The position numbers and the translations under genes were made by a program. Shown piece by piece: positions 54,000 through 64,000 of a stretch of 64,000 nucleotides of DNA (its first letter is position 1; every line of letters begins with the position of its first letter). This DNA is from Rachicladosporium sp. CCFEE 5018 (Eukaryota; Ascomycota; Dothideomycetes; Cladosporiales; Cladosporiaceae). The notes beneath the pieces are model-generated. The model searched no databases. It saw only the letters and a list, made by a program, of their open reading frames with translations, and was not told where the DNA came from. The DNA lies in NCBI GenBank assembly GCA_002077045.2, contig KZ111140.1, positions 3,075,109-3,139,108 on the forward strand, given 5' to 3'.

Positions 54000-54923
54000 G
54001 ACTCGGCACGACATCGCCGAGCTTCACGGCTCTCGGCCGAGTCTACAGAGCCGACAATGAGACACCAATAGAGACACTCGTCAGCAGAGCCGATCGGCAA
54101 CCGTGTCCAACAGTAACGAGTGACAGTCAGGGGAGAATGAGAAACGCGTTTCCCCTGGCGACGCTGGCATTAAGGGAGTGTGATGAGGAAATTAGTAGCG
54201 AGCATGATTGGAAGCTGGCATGGACAGGAAGAACAACAAACGGTGCACTGTGGCTAGTGAGATGGTAAGAATGGGTTGATGTAATTACCATGACTCAGGC
54301 TATGTGCCACGACAGAGCATCGAGTCTCCAGCTGGGTGGACAGGCTAGCGGAGAGCACCCATCGGCCACCGCCACTCACGCGAAAAGCGGTGCCGGTGCC
54401 CTAGCCTCGATCGCTACTGGACAGCCTACCTTGAGGAAGTGTGTTGTGAATTCCTCGTGCCATGATCAGTCTGCGAGGCAACTTCGGCGGCTGAGGGTCC
54501 CCGCAAGACGCAGAACATTGATCTAACTCGGCATGCCGGAATGCTTGGCCGGATCGAGGTTCGTTAGGAGTCGCCCCGAGCTTCGATGTTGGCAAGGTCC
54601 CCGATGGAACGTCTTCTTCCATGTCTGCCTGAAGACTGCAACTCGCTTCTTCGGCTTATTCGGCGCGACGTATACATCATTGCAGGACCTCTGTCGCGAC
54701 ATGCTCATACTCAGCATGTATGCAGACGGCTGATTCTTGCAGGCTGGCGCTCGGCCCGGGGCATTCAGGGAGTCGGAAGATTATGGTGGGCGACTTTGCA
54801 TTCCGATGCCGAAGCCGAGTATGCACGGTCCGATGAGCATGGCCGATGAAGTCGCGTGCCGATCGTTTGATTTCGCATGTCAACATTTGACTCTTAGGTA
54901 GACGCACTCTTTCCTCGAATTGC
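54000..54923. other. Intergenic, 924 bases
   Basis: Upstream region of the large secreted-protein gene and downstream side of CFD1. No conserved gene, tRNA or repeat recognised. Confidence 0.5.
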
Positions 54924-55832
54924 TCAGCCATCAATGTCAACGACCAGGCGTTTCACGATTCCATCGAAGATGCCGTGCAAAGAGCAAGCCTCGTACTTCT
55001 CAGCCAGCAGATCTCCAGTGGTGTTTCCATTGAGGTTGCCATTGCCATTTGGCATATTCTTGCCCTCAACAACAGTACCCTCAGGGTAAATCGGCCGCTC
55101 GCCCTCCTCGATCAGCCGCATGAACATCGGATCAATCGGTACACTGCCCAAAAACGGTACATCGAAGTCCCTCGCCATGATCTCACCTCCACCTTTCGAA
55201 AAGACATTCGTACACTCCGAGCAGTTCGGGCACACATAGCCAGCCATATTCTCGATCACTCCCAGAATATGCACTCCGGTCTTGCGGCAGAAGTTGAGCT
55301 CTTTCTTCACATCACTGATACTGATCGCCTGTGGGGTTGTAACAATGACAGCGCCTGCCAATTGCGCGGACGTGGCGTTCTTGAGCAGCGTCTCGACAAG
55401 GGAGATGTGCTCGTCGCTGGTGCCGGGTGGCGTGTCGATGAGAAGATAGTCCAGTGACTTCCATTGTACATCTGAAAGGAACTGCCGCACCATCGCTGTC
55501 TTCTTGGGTCCGCGCCAGACTACTGCGTCGCCTCTGTTGGCTAGCAGGAAGCCGAGTGACATGCATTGTAGACTTCCCAGCTTTTTGCCATCACGCTCTC
55601 GTGCCTCGTGTACGGGCACCGGTATCCATCCACCAGGTGCCTGCCTGACTTTGGCGTCTTCTATACCGAAGAAGCGCGGTATTGATGGTCCAGTGAGGTC
55701 CACGTCCAGTACTCCGACAGAGTGACCTTGTAGGGCGAGTGTAAGGGCAAGCTGCGTGGTGACGCTGGATTTGCCGACGCCGCCTTTGCCGGAGAGCACC
55801 AGGACGATGTGCTTGATGTCTGAGAGAGACAT
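54924..55832 (-). CDS. CFD1: Cytosolic Fe-S cluster assembly ATPase Cfd1/NUBP2
   Basis: A 302-residue P-loop ATPase of the Mrp/NBP35 family, partner of Nbp35 in the cytosolic scaffold that builds 4Fe-4S clusters for nuclear and cytosolic proteins. The deviant Walker A GKGGVGKSS is at residues 15-23, followed by DVDLTGPSIPRFFG, LIDTPPGTSDEH and the cluster-binding CPNC near residue 205 (GYVCPNCSECTNVF). There is no N-terminal Cys-rich extension, which separates Cfd1 from Nbp35. I start at ATG 55832; two upstream codons are open but begin with GTG. An Asn/Gly-rich insertion (MPNGNGNLNGNTTG) near the C terminus is unusual. Confidence 0.95.
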   Translation of the reverse strand: MSLSDIKHIVLVLSGKGGVGKSSVTTQLALTLALQGHSVGVLDVDLTGPSIPRFFGIEDAKVRQAPGGWIPVPVHEARERDGKKLGSLQCMSLGFLLANRGDAVVWRGPKKTAMVRQFLSDVQWKSLDYLLIDTPPGTSDEHISLVETLLKNATSAQLAGAVIVTTPQAISISDVKKELNFCRKTGVHILGVIENMAGYVCPNCSECTNVFSKGGGEIMARDFDVPFLGSVPIDPMFMRLIEEGERPIYPEGTVVEGKNMPNGNGNLNGNTTGDLLAEKYEACSLHGIFDGIVKRLVVDIDG

Positions 55833-56318
55833 GATCACCCAGAACTCTACGTCGAAGCCACTTGATCAACCGTCTCTCCGCCTCATATATGACAAGAAAG
55901 TTGTGATGACATTACCAAGCAAAGCACAGCGACTTCGGCTCGGGATCTCGAGAGTGCATGTAGGGTTAGGGATGCGCAAAAGTGTCGTTGTTCTTTACCC
56001 CAAGACGAAACAATATTAATTGTGCACCATGGTCTATGTCAAAGTTGTGCCATATGAAGATCGCATTCGATGTTTATAAGTCTGCAGAATATCCTGGGCC
56101 AAGATGTGGAAGGTGCGGAGCTATGGGGTGCACTTTCCAATTGAATTATGATTCTGGCTTTGTCGACCACACAAAAGTGTTCGGTTGTGGACGAAGTTAT
56201 CTGCCACGAACACCAAAAGCCAAGACACGGCGATGTAAGGCTAGGTAGCAGTTGACACACACAATGCTCGTTGATGCTAGTCCTACCAATGCTACATGCG
56301 CTTGCTCTACTCCTACAA
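55833..56318. other. Intergenic
   Basis: CFD1 promoter and dTMP kinase 3' region. Nothing recognised. Confidence 0.5.
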
Positions 56319-57272
56319 TTACCACGACTTCACAGCATCCAACTGCAAATCCTGCCGATCAACCCTCTCACTCGCCAGCTTGACCCACTTCTGAATCGTC
56401 CTCTCCACATCCGCAACGTCGCGATCAGCATTGACAATCACCACATCGTTCTCCTCGTCCGGATGGCCGAGCAGCACCTCGAACAGCTCCCTCACCCTAA
56501 CCTGCATGTCGGTCCGCTCGTAGACCTCGTCTCCATAGCCTCCCCTCTTCGCCGCGGTTTCCGGACTGACATCTAAGAAGATGCACAGATCTGGACGAGG
56601 GAGCCCGACGTCAGGATGTCGTGCCCATTCTAGTCCAAGCCCGGGTATCTGCTTCGCGGCGCTGTAGACGCAGCCGGAGTAGTAGTATCGATCTACGATC
56701 ACCGTGACGCCGTTTGCGATCCAGGTTGCGATTTGGTTTGCGGCCTCCCATCGATTGGCAGAGAACAGCAAGTGAACAACATGGTCCTCGACTTCGCTTT
56801 CGCCAGCCAGGTAAGCGTTGATCATTTGGCCGATGGGGGTTGACCGGTTCGGGAAGCGGATGTGCTCGACTCGCTCGCCGCGTTCGCGTAGTCGTTCAGC
56901 CAGTAGTGCGCATTGCGTCGATTTGCCACTTCGATCGAGACCTTCGAGGCATATGAGTTTGCCACGCGGAGGATGAGAGTATGAGGCGCTGCGGAGTGAG
57001 TTGTAAGATGGTTGGCGTCGGTAAGGTCCTTCTTGTGGCGTTTGCAGGGATGGCATGGGGTCATGGTTCTGATTTTGGAAGCCTGGCGCATAGCTGGATA
57101 CTACGCGATCGCGTGCTGGATGTGCGGAGTTGTCTGGTGTGGTAATTGCTAGAGATAATTGGCTTGGTGTTGATCTGATTGATCTCGAGTCGAGTTCGTA
57201 CACGCCTTCGTGGGCGTTGCCATTTTGATGTTCAGCCATGGTCTGTATGTGAGAGAGTCCGTTGGAAGCCAT
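56319..57272 (-). CDS. CDC8: Thymidylate kinase with long N-terminal extension
   Basis: It phosphorylates dTMP to dTDP with ATP and is essential for DNA synthesis. The kinase core starts near residue 105: GKLICLEGLDRSGKSTQ (P-loop), HIRFPNRSTPIGQ (dTMP-binding FPxR), LFSANRWE, and VDRYYYSG (DRY). The lid and C-terminal helices follow. The core is about 210 residues as in Cdc8. The first 100 residues are Ser/Pro/Asn/Gln-rich and disordered. A shorter start is possible at an internal Met (MAEHQN or MPSLQT). Extension use cannot be decided from sequence. Confidence 0.93.
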   Translation of the reverse strand: MASNGLSHIQTMAEHQNGNAHEGVYELDSRSIRSTPSQLSLAITTPDNSAHPARDRVVSSYAPGFQNQNHDPMPSLQTPQEGPYRRQPSYNSLRSASYSHPPRGKLICLEGLDRSGKSTQCALLAERLRERGERVEHIRFPNRSTPIGQMINAYLAGESEVEDHVVHLLFSANRWEAANQIATWIANGVTVIVDRYYYSGCVYSAAKQIPGLGLEWARHPDVGLPRPDLCIFLDVSPETAAKRGGYGDEVYERTDMQVRVRELFEVLLGHPDEENDVVIVNADRDVADVERTIQKWVKLASERVDRQDLQLDAVKSW

Positions 57273-57532
57273 GATTGAGGTAATAACTTCCGTTTGCTGA
57301 AGTCATGATGGACTTATGGTAGGAGTTATATTTGGACTCCCCCGTACTTGCTAGTTCCCACGAGGCTGAGCCAGGTACGGCATAAGCTCCGTGCGCGCGC
57401 CGAGGCCTGTGAAGATCTTCGTGATTTTGTGTCGCAGTCGCGTGGCTAGATCCTCTTCTAGACTCGCGTTGATCAATCAACGCACTCAACTCTCCAGATT
57501 AGGCTAGATTTGGCAGTACGATTGACTGAAGG

Positions 57533-58999
57533 ATGGCCACGCCGTCTGACGGCAAGGCGACTGACGAAGACATGTTCAAGATCATCAAGACATCAAGAAA
57601 CGCGCTCGGCCCACGACGCGCCAGACTCGCTCTACCCGGACGAAGAGCCATCGAAACACCGCACTACCTCGGACTGACTTCACGAGGTGTCATCCCGCAT
57701 GTCTCGCAAGACAATTTCGAGAGCTTGATGGACGTCAGTGGAGTCTACATCGCGCTGGAAGACTGTATGTGCTCTCCGAATGCCTGAGTTGCGCGCCAGC
57801 GCTAACACGCATGCTCACAGTTGATTGAAGTCATAGAACGAGCACCGCAGAAAGTCCCGCCAATACTCAAGTTCGCGCGGCAGAGACCTGTGGATCCACT
57901 AAGACGATTCGTGGCTTTGCCAGATGACACTCTGCTGGTCGTCGGAGCTAGACGGACGCCTCCACTGGCAGCACCCGCTGCGAACAGCAACACTAACACC
58001 AGCGTTGCGATCTCCACTGCCATTGGATTCAAGACGCTGAAGGCAGAGGATTATGCTGAGGATGTCGAGCTGCTCAAGCCTGACGTCGTCATTGGGTTGG
58101 GAGACATCCCGTATGAACGCGCGCTGAGCAGCAAGCGCATCGAGAAGGCAGTGGATCGACAGATACAATGGCTGAAAGACCATGTCACGTCACGGCAGCA
58201 AGTCGAAGCCGAAGATGGCACAAGCTGCAAGCTGTTCGCGGCTCTACTGCCAGTCTCATGTGCGAATCAGCAATACTACATCGAATGCTTGACGGGTGAA
58301 GTCCGGGATGACATACACGGCCTGGCTGTCTATGACCTGGAGACCTTGTCAGATCTGCCTGAGAGCTTGTCCGATCTGCCACGGATGGGCTTCAACGATT
58401 CGAAGACTCCTCATGACATCCTGAGGAATGTAGCACTTGGGATCGACGTTCATGCCGTACCGATTCTCACTATCGCGTCTGAAGCCGGCATCGCGCTTGA
58501 CTTCGATCTCTCGCGCCAGGACAGGAACTCCGGCATTTTGCCGCTGGGCGTCGATATGTGGTTAACAGGTCACGTCACAGATCTGGGCCCGTTGGCGAAG
58601 GGCTGCACATGCTATGCGTGCACCGATCATCATCGAGCCTACCTGCAGCATTTGCTCAATGCAAAGGAGATGCTGGCATGGGTGCTCCTGCAGGTCCACA
58701 ATCACGCGGTCATGGATCGCTTCTTCGCAGCAATCCGACAGTCAATCGACCGAGGTACATTCGATGCTGATGCTGAGGTATTCGCAAGGGCCTACGAGCC
58801 TCAGCTTCCGGCGCAGACGGGTTCTGGACCACGCTTGCGAGGGTACCAGTACAGGTCGGATCATGCTGGAGAGACGAAGAAGAACCCAAAGGCATATGAT
58901 GCATTCACGAAACTGGACACGCCTGATACCGTGGGAACGCCGGACGAAGCTGAGGTTGCGGCTTTGACAGGGTCGATCAGACCTGCAGAAGTCAAGTAA
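57533..58999 (+). CDS. QTRT2: Queuine tRNA-ribosyltransferase accessory subunit 2 (QTRT2-like)
   Basis: Two exons, 57533-57764 and 57831-58999, encode 466 residues. The 66-base intron has a GCTAACAC branch region. The acceptor TTGATTGAAG restores IALEDFIERAPQ, whereas the nearer CACAG acceptor would shift the frame. It is the non-catalytic partner of eukaryotic tRNA-guanine transglycosylase, which puts queuine into the wobble position of GUN-anticodon tRNAs. TGT-fold signs are HYLGLTSRGVIPHVSQDN, GVDMWLTGHVTDLGP and the zinc site KGCTCYACTDHHRAYLQHLL with a distal HNH. Both partners are needed for queuine exchange. Confidence 0.94.
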
Positions 59000-59743
59000 A
59001 GACAGAGCTGACACTGAGTGCCCACGGTTTGCGAGAAGTACTCGCCAATTACCTCAGACCTCCAGGTAATGCAGACAGCTCGTTCACAGCTTTGATAGCA
59101 CCTACGGCTACAGCACGTGGACGCCTTGAAAAAAATGGAAAAGTGAGTATCACGTCCACGTCTGAAGAAGCAAGCAGTCGCTCCCGAAACTTGCCAAGAG
59201 GATCCGCCTTACTACGCAGATATGGCGACATCGTCAAGCATGCAACTACCGCGTGGGAACTTCCTCATTTCGCTGGTCCAGTAGCCACTACGATGGTGGT
59301 ATGCTAGTCCTACTTCTTGGACGGTACATGTCATCGGTGCCAAGTTCTTGTCCTCACTGATAACATCAACATCTTCCAGTCAGAAAGCTTTGCACAGCTC
59401 GGGAGCTCGAGTGAGGATATCAAGATGCAGTCAAGCAAGGCAAGGGTGTTTCAAAAGCTGAGGGCGGCTCCCACAATCGTTGGGGAAGGTCACGATTCAT
59501 GGCGCACAGCAGGATCTGGCCTGCCTGTGAATCTGCTACTTCGCTGAGTACTTTGGAGCTTCGAAGCGCGCAGGCGGGACAGGTTGTCCATGTGGTAGAC
59601 TCGTACTCATACATCCATATCAGAGGGTATACCATGCGCCATCGAAATTCGCGATCTACCCGGTGTCGCATCTCATGTCGATCACTCTTCGCACTCATAT
59701 CGTCCCCATCCCACTCCCATCGTTTCTTATGTCCTCCTGCCCT
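59000..59743. other. Intergenic between convergent genes, 744 bases
   Basis: 3' flanks of QTRT2 and PMP3. Several short open frames but none with recognisable protein character. No RNA gene seen. Confidence 0.5.
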
Positions 59744-60077
59744 TCAGTTCACGGTCCCATACCCCTGCTGCCTCCCACCACTTTGCACATTATCCGAGTA
59801 CACTCCCGGCGCCTGGCGATTGTCCACGAAGCCCTGCTGGCGCTCTTCTTGGCGCTTGTAGTAGACGTACTCGATGTAGAAGCTGCATAATTGTCAGTAT
59901 CTCGATCTTTGTAGAAGCGTGAGAATGGTAAGCTTACGCATGAATGTGTCCTGGGATGTAGCCGAGTAGCGTGAGGCAGATATTGATGAGGAGATCTGCA
60001 CCGCAGCCGGAGACGAGGTAGACGCCCACGGGCGGGAGGAAGATGGTGATGAGGACGAGGAGAATTGCGGAGATCAT
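59744..60077 (-). CDS. PMP3: Plasma membrane proteolipid 3 family
   Basis: Two exons, 59938-60077 and 59744-59882, encode 92 residues. Two membrane segments fill the first 47 residues (ISAILLVLITIFLPPVGVYLV and ADLLINICLTLLGYIPGHIHA), the hallmark of the Pmp3/UPF0057 family that affects membrane potential and salt tolerance. After the conserved FYIEYVYYKR a hydrophilic tail of about 35 residues follows, longer than in yeast Pmp3 (55 residues) but common in filamentous fungi. The intron splits the Ala codon directly after the second membrane segment. Confidence 0.94.
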
Positions 60078-60687
60078 TGTGTCTTCGAGTGTTGGTGTTT
60101 CGGTCCTTGAGGGTGTCGTCGCTGTCGCACAGTATGGTCGAAAGAGAGCTTTCGTAATCTGTTCAACGCGGATTTGATTTGGTGCGAGGGAGTGAGATTG
60201 CTTGACAGAGCGAGAGGACGTGATTGTCAGTATATGAGACTGATTGCTGCCTCGAATAGCCGCTCGGTTTCCGCGATCAAGAGCGATGCACCGCCACATT
60301 AACATGACGAAATGGTGGCTGAGCGATTCCCCGGCGTGCCGACATCCGGCATGCAGGTACTGAAGTGATTGACACGCTAAGGTCTAAACAGATTGACGGT
60401 GAACTGTGCTTGCAGTGCCCTCAGTCGAGGCTGGAAGTGGACATTGATTATGTACAGTAGATGCAGAGCATACATATGCACAGCCCGAATCACATGCAGC
60501 CAGTACGCCCTCCGTCGATGCATTCGACTCGCGTTCATTCCCATGTGCTTCATACCTTTCCCCTCAACAATCTTGTAGGCGCTTGGCGATTGTCTCTCTC
60601 TTTCTGATCGAGCTCTTCGCAAAGGTCGATTGGGGTAAATACAGGCCAGTCTGCAATGCTTCTCCGGCCGTCATATTTGGGTGTCCT
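60078..60687. other. Intergenic, PMP3 promoter side
   Basis: 610 bases upstream of PMP3 and downstream of the mannosyltransferase. The leader before the PMP3 ATG is open in frame but not conserved-looking. Nothing else recognised. Confidence 0.5.
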
Positions 60688-61975
60688 TCAGCCTCCAGCG
60701 GTGAGCTCGACTTTGTTCGGCGATGTGTCAGCCCACTCGTTCCCGATGTACTTGAACCAGTTCGGCCGGCAATCTTCCTTATTCAGCCACGCCTCTCCGT
60801 CCGTGAAACGTCCCTTGACGCATCCTCTGCACTTTGGCGAATTTGGGCAGTTGAAAAAGGGGATATGCTGGTAGCCGATGTCCTTGAACCTGTGTAATGT
60901 CAGCCTGCGCGCCGTCGATTGCGAACTTCAAGTCTTACCAGTGAATCTTCCTCGCATCCTCAAACAGACCCAGCGCAATACTATGCACTGGCGCATCTCC
61001 CCACCTCTCATAGAAGAACCCTCCCGCCCGATCAAGATGATCGAAATACGCTTGATACGCCGGCGACCGCCAGAAGTCCAAATTCGCAATCTCAAAATTA
61101 CTCCAGAAATGACACGTCGAATACCCCTTCGTCTTGTGCGCATGCTCGGGTCGCCTCTCCTTGTCAGTCAACCACTTCATCGCATTGTTGTCCGCCAGCA
61201 AGTGCTCATTGTCCGCCAAAAACTTCATCGTCTCCGGCCACAACGTCGGCAGCGACTCTGGACTGTCGTACAGATTCACCGTGAAGCCATACGTCTTGTT
61301 GTGATCCCGCATGTACCGGAATACATCGTAGTCGACGTCGCAGAAAAAATGGACCTTCGGCTCTACCCTCCAGTAGTACTGCATGTCCAGCAGCGCAGGA
61401 TGCTTGTAAAATAGCCCGCTGTTCCACCGACACATCTGGTGGTAGCTCTTCATGTGCGCGTACTGCACTCCTTGCTCCTTGAGGATGTTCGCACTTTCGA
61501 CGAAGAGCTCCTCGTTGATCCAGCTTGGTACTGCCCAGTGCTCCTCCGGTATTGTGTGGAAGCGACACTCTGCTTTCGTGTGCTTCCGAATCTCGGTCTT
61601 GAACTCGTCTGTGAAGGGCACATCGTTTATGAAGGTCCAGGGGTAATTGAACTTGTGATTCCACGTTCGCTCGAGATCTTGCATTGATTGCACGAGGTCC
61701 TTCATCTCCTCATTGCGCACCAGTGATAGTAATGTGGCATTGATGCGATCGCTATTCTTGTTGTCTGGCGCATAGTTGTTCCCTTGGACTCGGTGCAGAG
61801 GTTCTGGGGGTTCGCCAGTGTCGTCCAGATTCGGGTCGCGTATCATGTCCGCTACCCTTTCCGTGCCTCCCGAGGGTTTCGGAGAACTGGAGTTGTGCAT
61901 TATGCTATACAGGAGGAGAACGAACAGCGCCATAGTGCAGCCTGCCAGCAGGCGGATTGGGCGCTGCATCGGCAT
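60688..61975 (-). CDS. Alpha-1,2-mannosyltransferase, GT15 (Kre2/Ktr) family
   Basis: Two exons, 60939-61975 and 60688-60889, encode 412 residues. It is a Golgi type II membrane protein: short cytosolic start MPMQRPIRL, one membrane anchor (about residues 9-27), stem, and catalytic domain. GT15 motifs include ATLLSLVRNEEMKDLVQSM, YPWTFINDVPFTDEFK, SYHQMCRWNSGLFYKHP, YYWRVEPKVHFFCDVDYDVF and YSTCHFWSNFEIANLDFWRS, with the nucleophile/base Glu region intact. The last exon carries the Cys-rich end NCPNSPKCRGCVKG. It extends O- and N-linked mannose chains from GDP-mannose. The exact KTR paralogue is not decided. Confidence 0.95.
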
Positions 61976-62341
61976 GATGGGCGGTGGTTATCGCAATGAA
62001 ATCCTGGGTCGATGTATGCTTCGCCGTGCCATTGATCAATGCCTATAGAATGTCACATCGACAGTATATCTTACAGTCCTGCTCGTGCGCGGAATACGCA
62101 TGCCTCGGTCTCCCTTCACATGCATCTTCTGGCGTCTTTGCGAACCCTGGTCCGCCGAGATGAAATGCTCCGCTGGGGTGCATGACGCCACGTTACGCGT
62201 GGCTCGGGAGGGAAACCTAAAGACTCTTAAATCGACAACCCCGGACGCCACATGGACGCGCTTGCAACGCGACTGATATGGTGTGCAGGACACTGTCCAC
62301 ACCACGCTAGCTAGATTACAGAGGAGGATGCGGCGATCGGA
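61976..62341. other. Divergent promoter region
   Basis: Lies between the mannosyltransferase and the gamma-tubulin complex gene. A CTAGATTACAG sequence just before 62342 resembles a 3' splice site, so an upstream exon cannot be ruled out. Nothing else recognised. Confidence 0.5.
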
Positions 62342-64000
62342 ATGGCTCACGCTGGCCAGCTCAACGATTTGGCTGAAGGGCTGATTGGCAGCATCACTGC
62401 CGTTGGCAAAAAGGACGCGAACTTCGCGCAGCTGAGGTCAATCGCTGTGAAAGGCCTTCGCGACCACAGCCATGGTCGGACAAATCAGTTCGATGTCAAG
62501 GCCAAGCTTGATGGTTTGGTTGAGAAGTTCGCGGTGCTTGACAGGGACGACCTCTCCGAAAGCCTGCAGGATCGGCTCAATGAGCTGCCTGCTAGGGACA
62601 AGTTCCTGCCGGAGGTCCTCTCACTGTTGATGCTGCTGTCAGACAGGCCAGTGTTTCATACTAACGTCAATGCCCTGGACAATCCGAACGAGCAGGAAGC
62701 GGAGACGAAAGCACTCACATGGGCGGAGCTGATTGCAGATGATCCGCCGACGAACACTGGCCTCTGGGATGATGTAGCACGTGGCTATCATTCGAGCGGC
62801 GACGAGGCTGGCAGCGACGATGATAGTGCGCCCACGGCATCAACCAGCGCGACATCCATCAATGGATCGAGTGTACACGACTTGGCCAGACAGGACGTGG
62901 TGCAGCCGAGCGCTGAAGATCAGGCGGCACTGCAAGTTTTGCACACCGCTCGCGGTAGCTCGGACGCATCTAAACAGCAAATTATCCCGGAATCCAGCGT
63001 CGTGCGTCAGTCTTTGCAGATGCTACGCGGACTGGACACCGATCTGTACGCCTTCGATCACATGGGTAAGGTGACTACTCAAAGACAACAGCGCACCAGC
63101 ACGGCTACAATCACCACTACCGAAGATGTGTTAGCCAGCTTTGCCGCACTTGGAAGTAGCCTCGGCTCTCTCAGGCGGTGGACGTCGGTCCAGCAACCTA
63201 ATTCTTGGCAGCGGACTTGCCAGGCGTCTGTCCGTCAGGTCATATTGCGTTTCGACGATGTTCTGTCAGCTCTCGAGCATGACTATGTCTGCCCAGATGG
63301 CATAGTCACGGTAAGCATAATTGACGTTCTGTACAGAACACAAACATCTGCAGTGCATCTGTGTGCACTGTCACAGCTGGTGACTAGGGGAGCCCTCAAC
63401 ACCCGAGGGTCTTTCGCTCTACTCGACGTTTTGTATGACTTGGCATGTGCCGCACAACTGGAGGGAAACGAGGAAGGGCTCGAGGTGTTCAGTCGCGTTC
63501 TACTTGACACTGTCAGGACTTACCTTCGACCTATGGCAACGTGGCTGCGCACCGGCATGGTTGAAGACAAGAATGAGAGCTTCTTTGTGGAAGAGTCGAA
63601 GGCGCCATGCGAGCCCGCGGAGATCTGGCATTCGAAGTATCGACTGCGCCATGATGAACATGGGCAGCTCGTGGCGCCAAAGTTCCTTCACAATAAGCTC
63701 GCAGAGATCTTCGCTATGGGTAAAGCAACAATGTTTCTCAAGCAACTCAGCAACGACGACTTGATCCAGAATTCGACCACGCGAGACGATGCAGAGGACT
63801 GTGACGTTATGCTCATGTCTTCTCGCATGCGCAACAGCTCATTCACCCCATACTCCCACTTCTTCGACGAGGAACTCGCGGCTTGGATTTCTAACACCGG
63901 CGAAGACTGTGCGCCTCGGTTGAAGTTGGCGCTCTTGCATGACCACGGTGTGTTGGGCACGCTGACCACTCTGAGCCACATCTATTCCTCTGCGGATGCT
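62342..64000 (+). CDS. Gamma-tubulin complex component, GCP5-like, 3'-partial
   Basis: The frame is open from ATG 62342 to the window edge (553 codons). The N-terminal part resembles the Spc97/Spc98 family member GCP5/Mod21: LPEVLSLLMLLSDRP, TWAELIADDPPTNTGLWDDV and a Ser/Asp-rich linker GDEAGSDDDSAP. An all-helical region then leads to GRIP1-type segments RQSLQMLRGLDTDLYAF and SALEHDYVCPDGIVTV, and finally SSFTPYSHFFDEELAAWI. GCP5 sits in the gamma-tubulin ring complex at spindle pole bodies and helps nucleate microtubules. The C-terminal gamma-tubulin-binding domain lies outside the window. Confidence 0.82.
   Translation, partial: MAHAGQLNDLAEGLIGSITAVGKKDANFAQLRSIAVKGLRDHSHGRTNQFDVKAKLDGLVEKFAVLDRDDLSESLQDRLNELPARDKFLPEVLSLLMLLSDRPVFHTNVNALDNPNEQEAETKALTWAELIADDPPTNTGLWDDVARGYHSSGDEAGSDDDSAPTASTSATSINGSSVHDLARQDVVQPSAEDQAALQVLHTARGSSDASKQQIIPESSVVRQSLQMLRGLDTDLYAFDHMGKVTTQRQQRTSTATITTTEDVLASFAALGSSLGSLRRWTSVQQPNSWQRTCQASVRQVILRFDDVLSALEHDYVCPDGIVTVSIIDVLYRTQTSAVHLCALSQLVTRGALNTRGSFALLDVLYDLACAAQLEGNEEGLEVFSRVLLDTVRTYLRPMATWLRTGMVEDKNESFFVEESKAPCEPAEIWHSKYRLRHDEHGQLVAPKFLHNKLAEIFAMGKATMFLKQLSNDDLIQNSTTRDDAEDCDVMLMSSRMRNSSFTPYSHFFDEELAAWISNTGEDCAPRLKLALLHDHGVLGTLTTLSHIYSSADA

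Overview
The window is fungal nuclear DNA. Genes sit on both strands and carry short introns of about 50 to 90 bases with GT...AG ends and CTAAC/CTGAC-like branch sites. The proteins are ascomycete in type: Ssl2, Erg20, Erg7, Cfd1, Lap4/Ape1, a Zn2Cys6 regulator, a NACHT-ankyrin protein and a CipC-like protein. The intron style, compact GC-rich genes and two diverged copies of the same loci suggest a Dothideomycete, perhaps a diploid or hybrid black yeast such as Hortaea. The species is inference.

Positions 1-17336 (copy A) and 17437-34729 (copy B) are two diverged versions of one block in the same order and orientation, separated by exactly 100 N. Both begin at the same base inside an SSL2 intron. 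The block holds SSL2 (XPB helicase), ERG20, an unknown basic protein, a WW-like protein, a small uncertain gene, a GFA/CENP-V domain protein, an alpha/beta hydrolase, protein phosphatase inhibitor 2, a repeat-bearing unknown protein, a secreted bicupin, a small unknown protein and a Q-rich LAP4. A scaffold join of two homeologous or allelic contigs explains this more simply than a tandem duplication. The copies differ in informative ways: SSL2 copy B has a stop just before the DEVH box, one bicupin intron is present only in A, and LAP4 copy A stops at the gap. Identity is patchy, as if by gene conversion.

From 34730 to 64000 the sequence is single copy. First come the rest of LAP4 and an ERG7-type oxidosqualene cyclase with one in-frame TGA. 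A divergent pair follows: a NACHT-ankyrin NLR (two frameshifts) and a SesA-like helical protein (one in-frame TAA). The NLR N terminus and the SesA C terminus share a Gly/Asn/Gln-rich motif of the kind used for amyloid signalling between fungal NLRs and their effectors. This pair is the most notable system in the window, and both members appear damaged in this assembly.

Next are a 57-residue Cys-rich protein, a Zn2Cys6 regulator, a metallo-beta-lactamase-fold protein without metal ligands, a carboxylesterase-like protein without its serine, a CipC-like stress protein and a 1280-residue secreted LSLS-repeat/PAN protein. The window ends with housekeeping genes: CFD1, dTMP kinase, the QTRT2 subunit of tRNA-guanine transglycosylase, PMP3, a GT15 mannosyltransferase and the 5' part of a gamma-tubulin complex (GCP5-like) gene. 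No tRNA, rRNA, transposon or CRISPR array was recognised.
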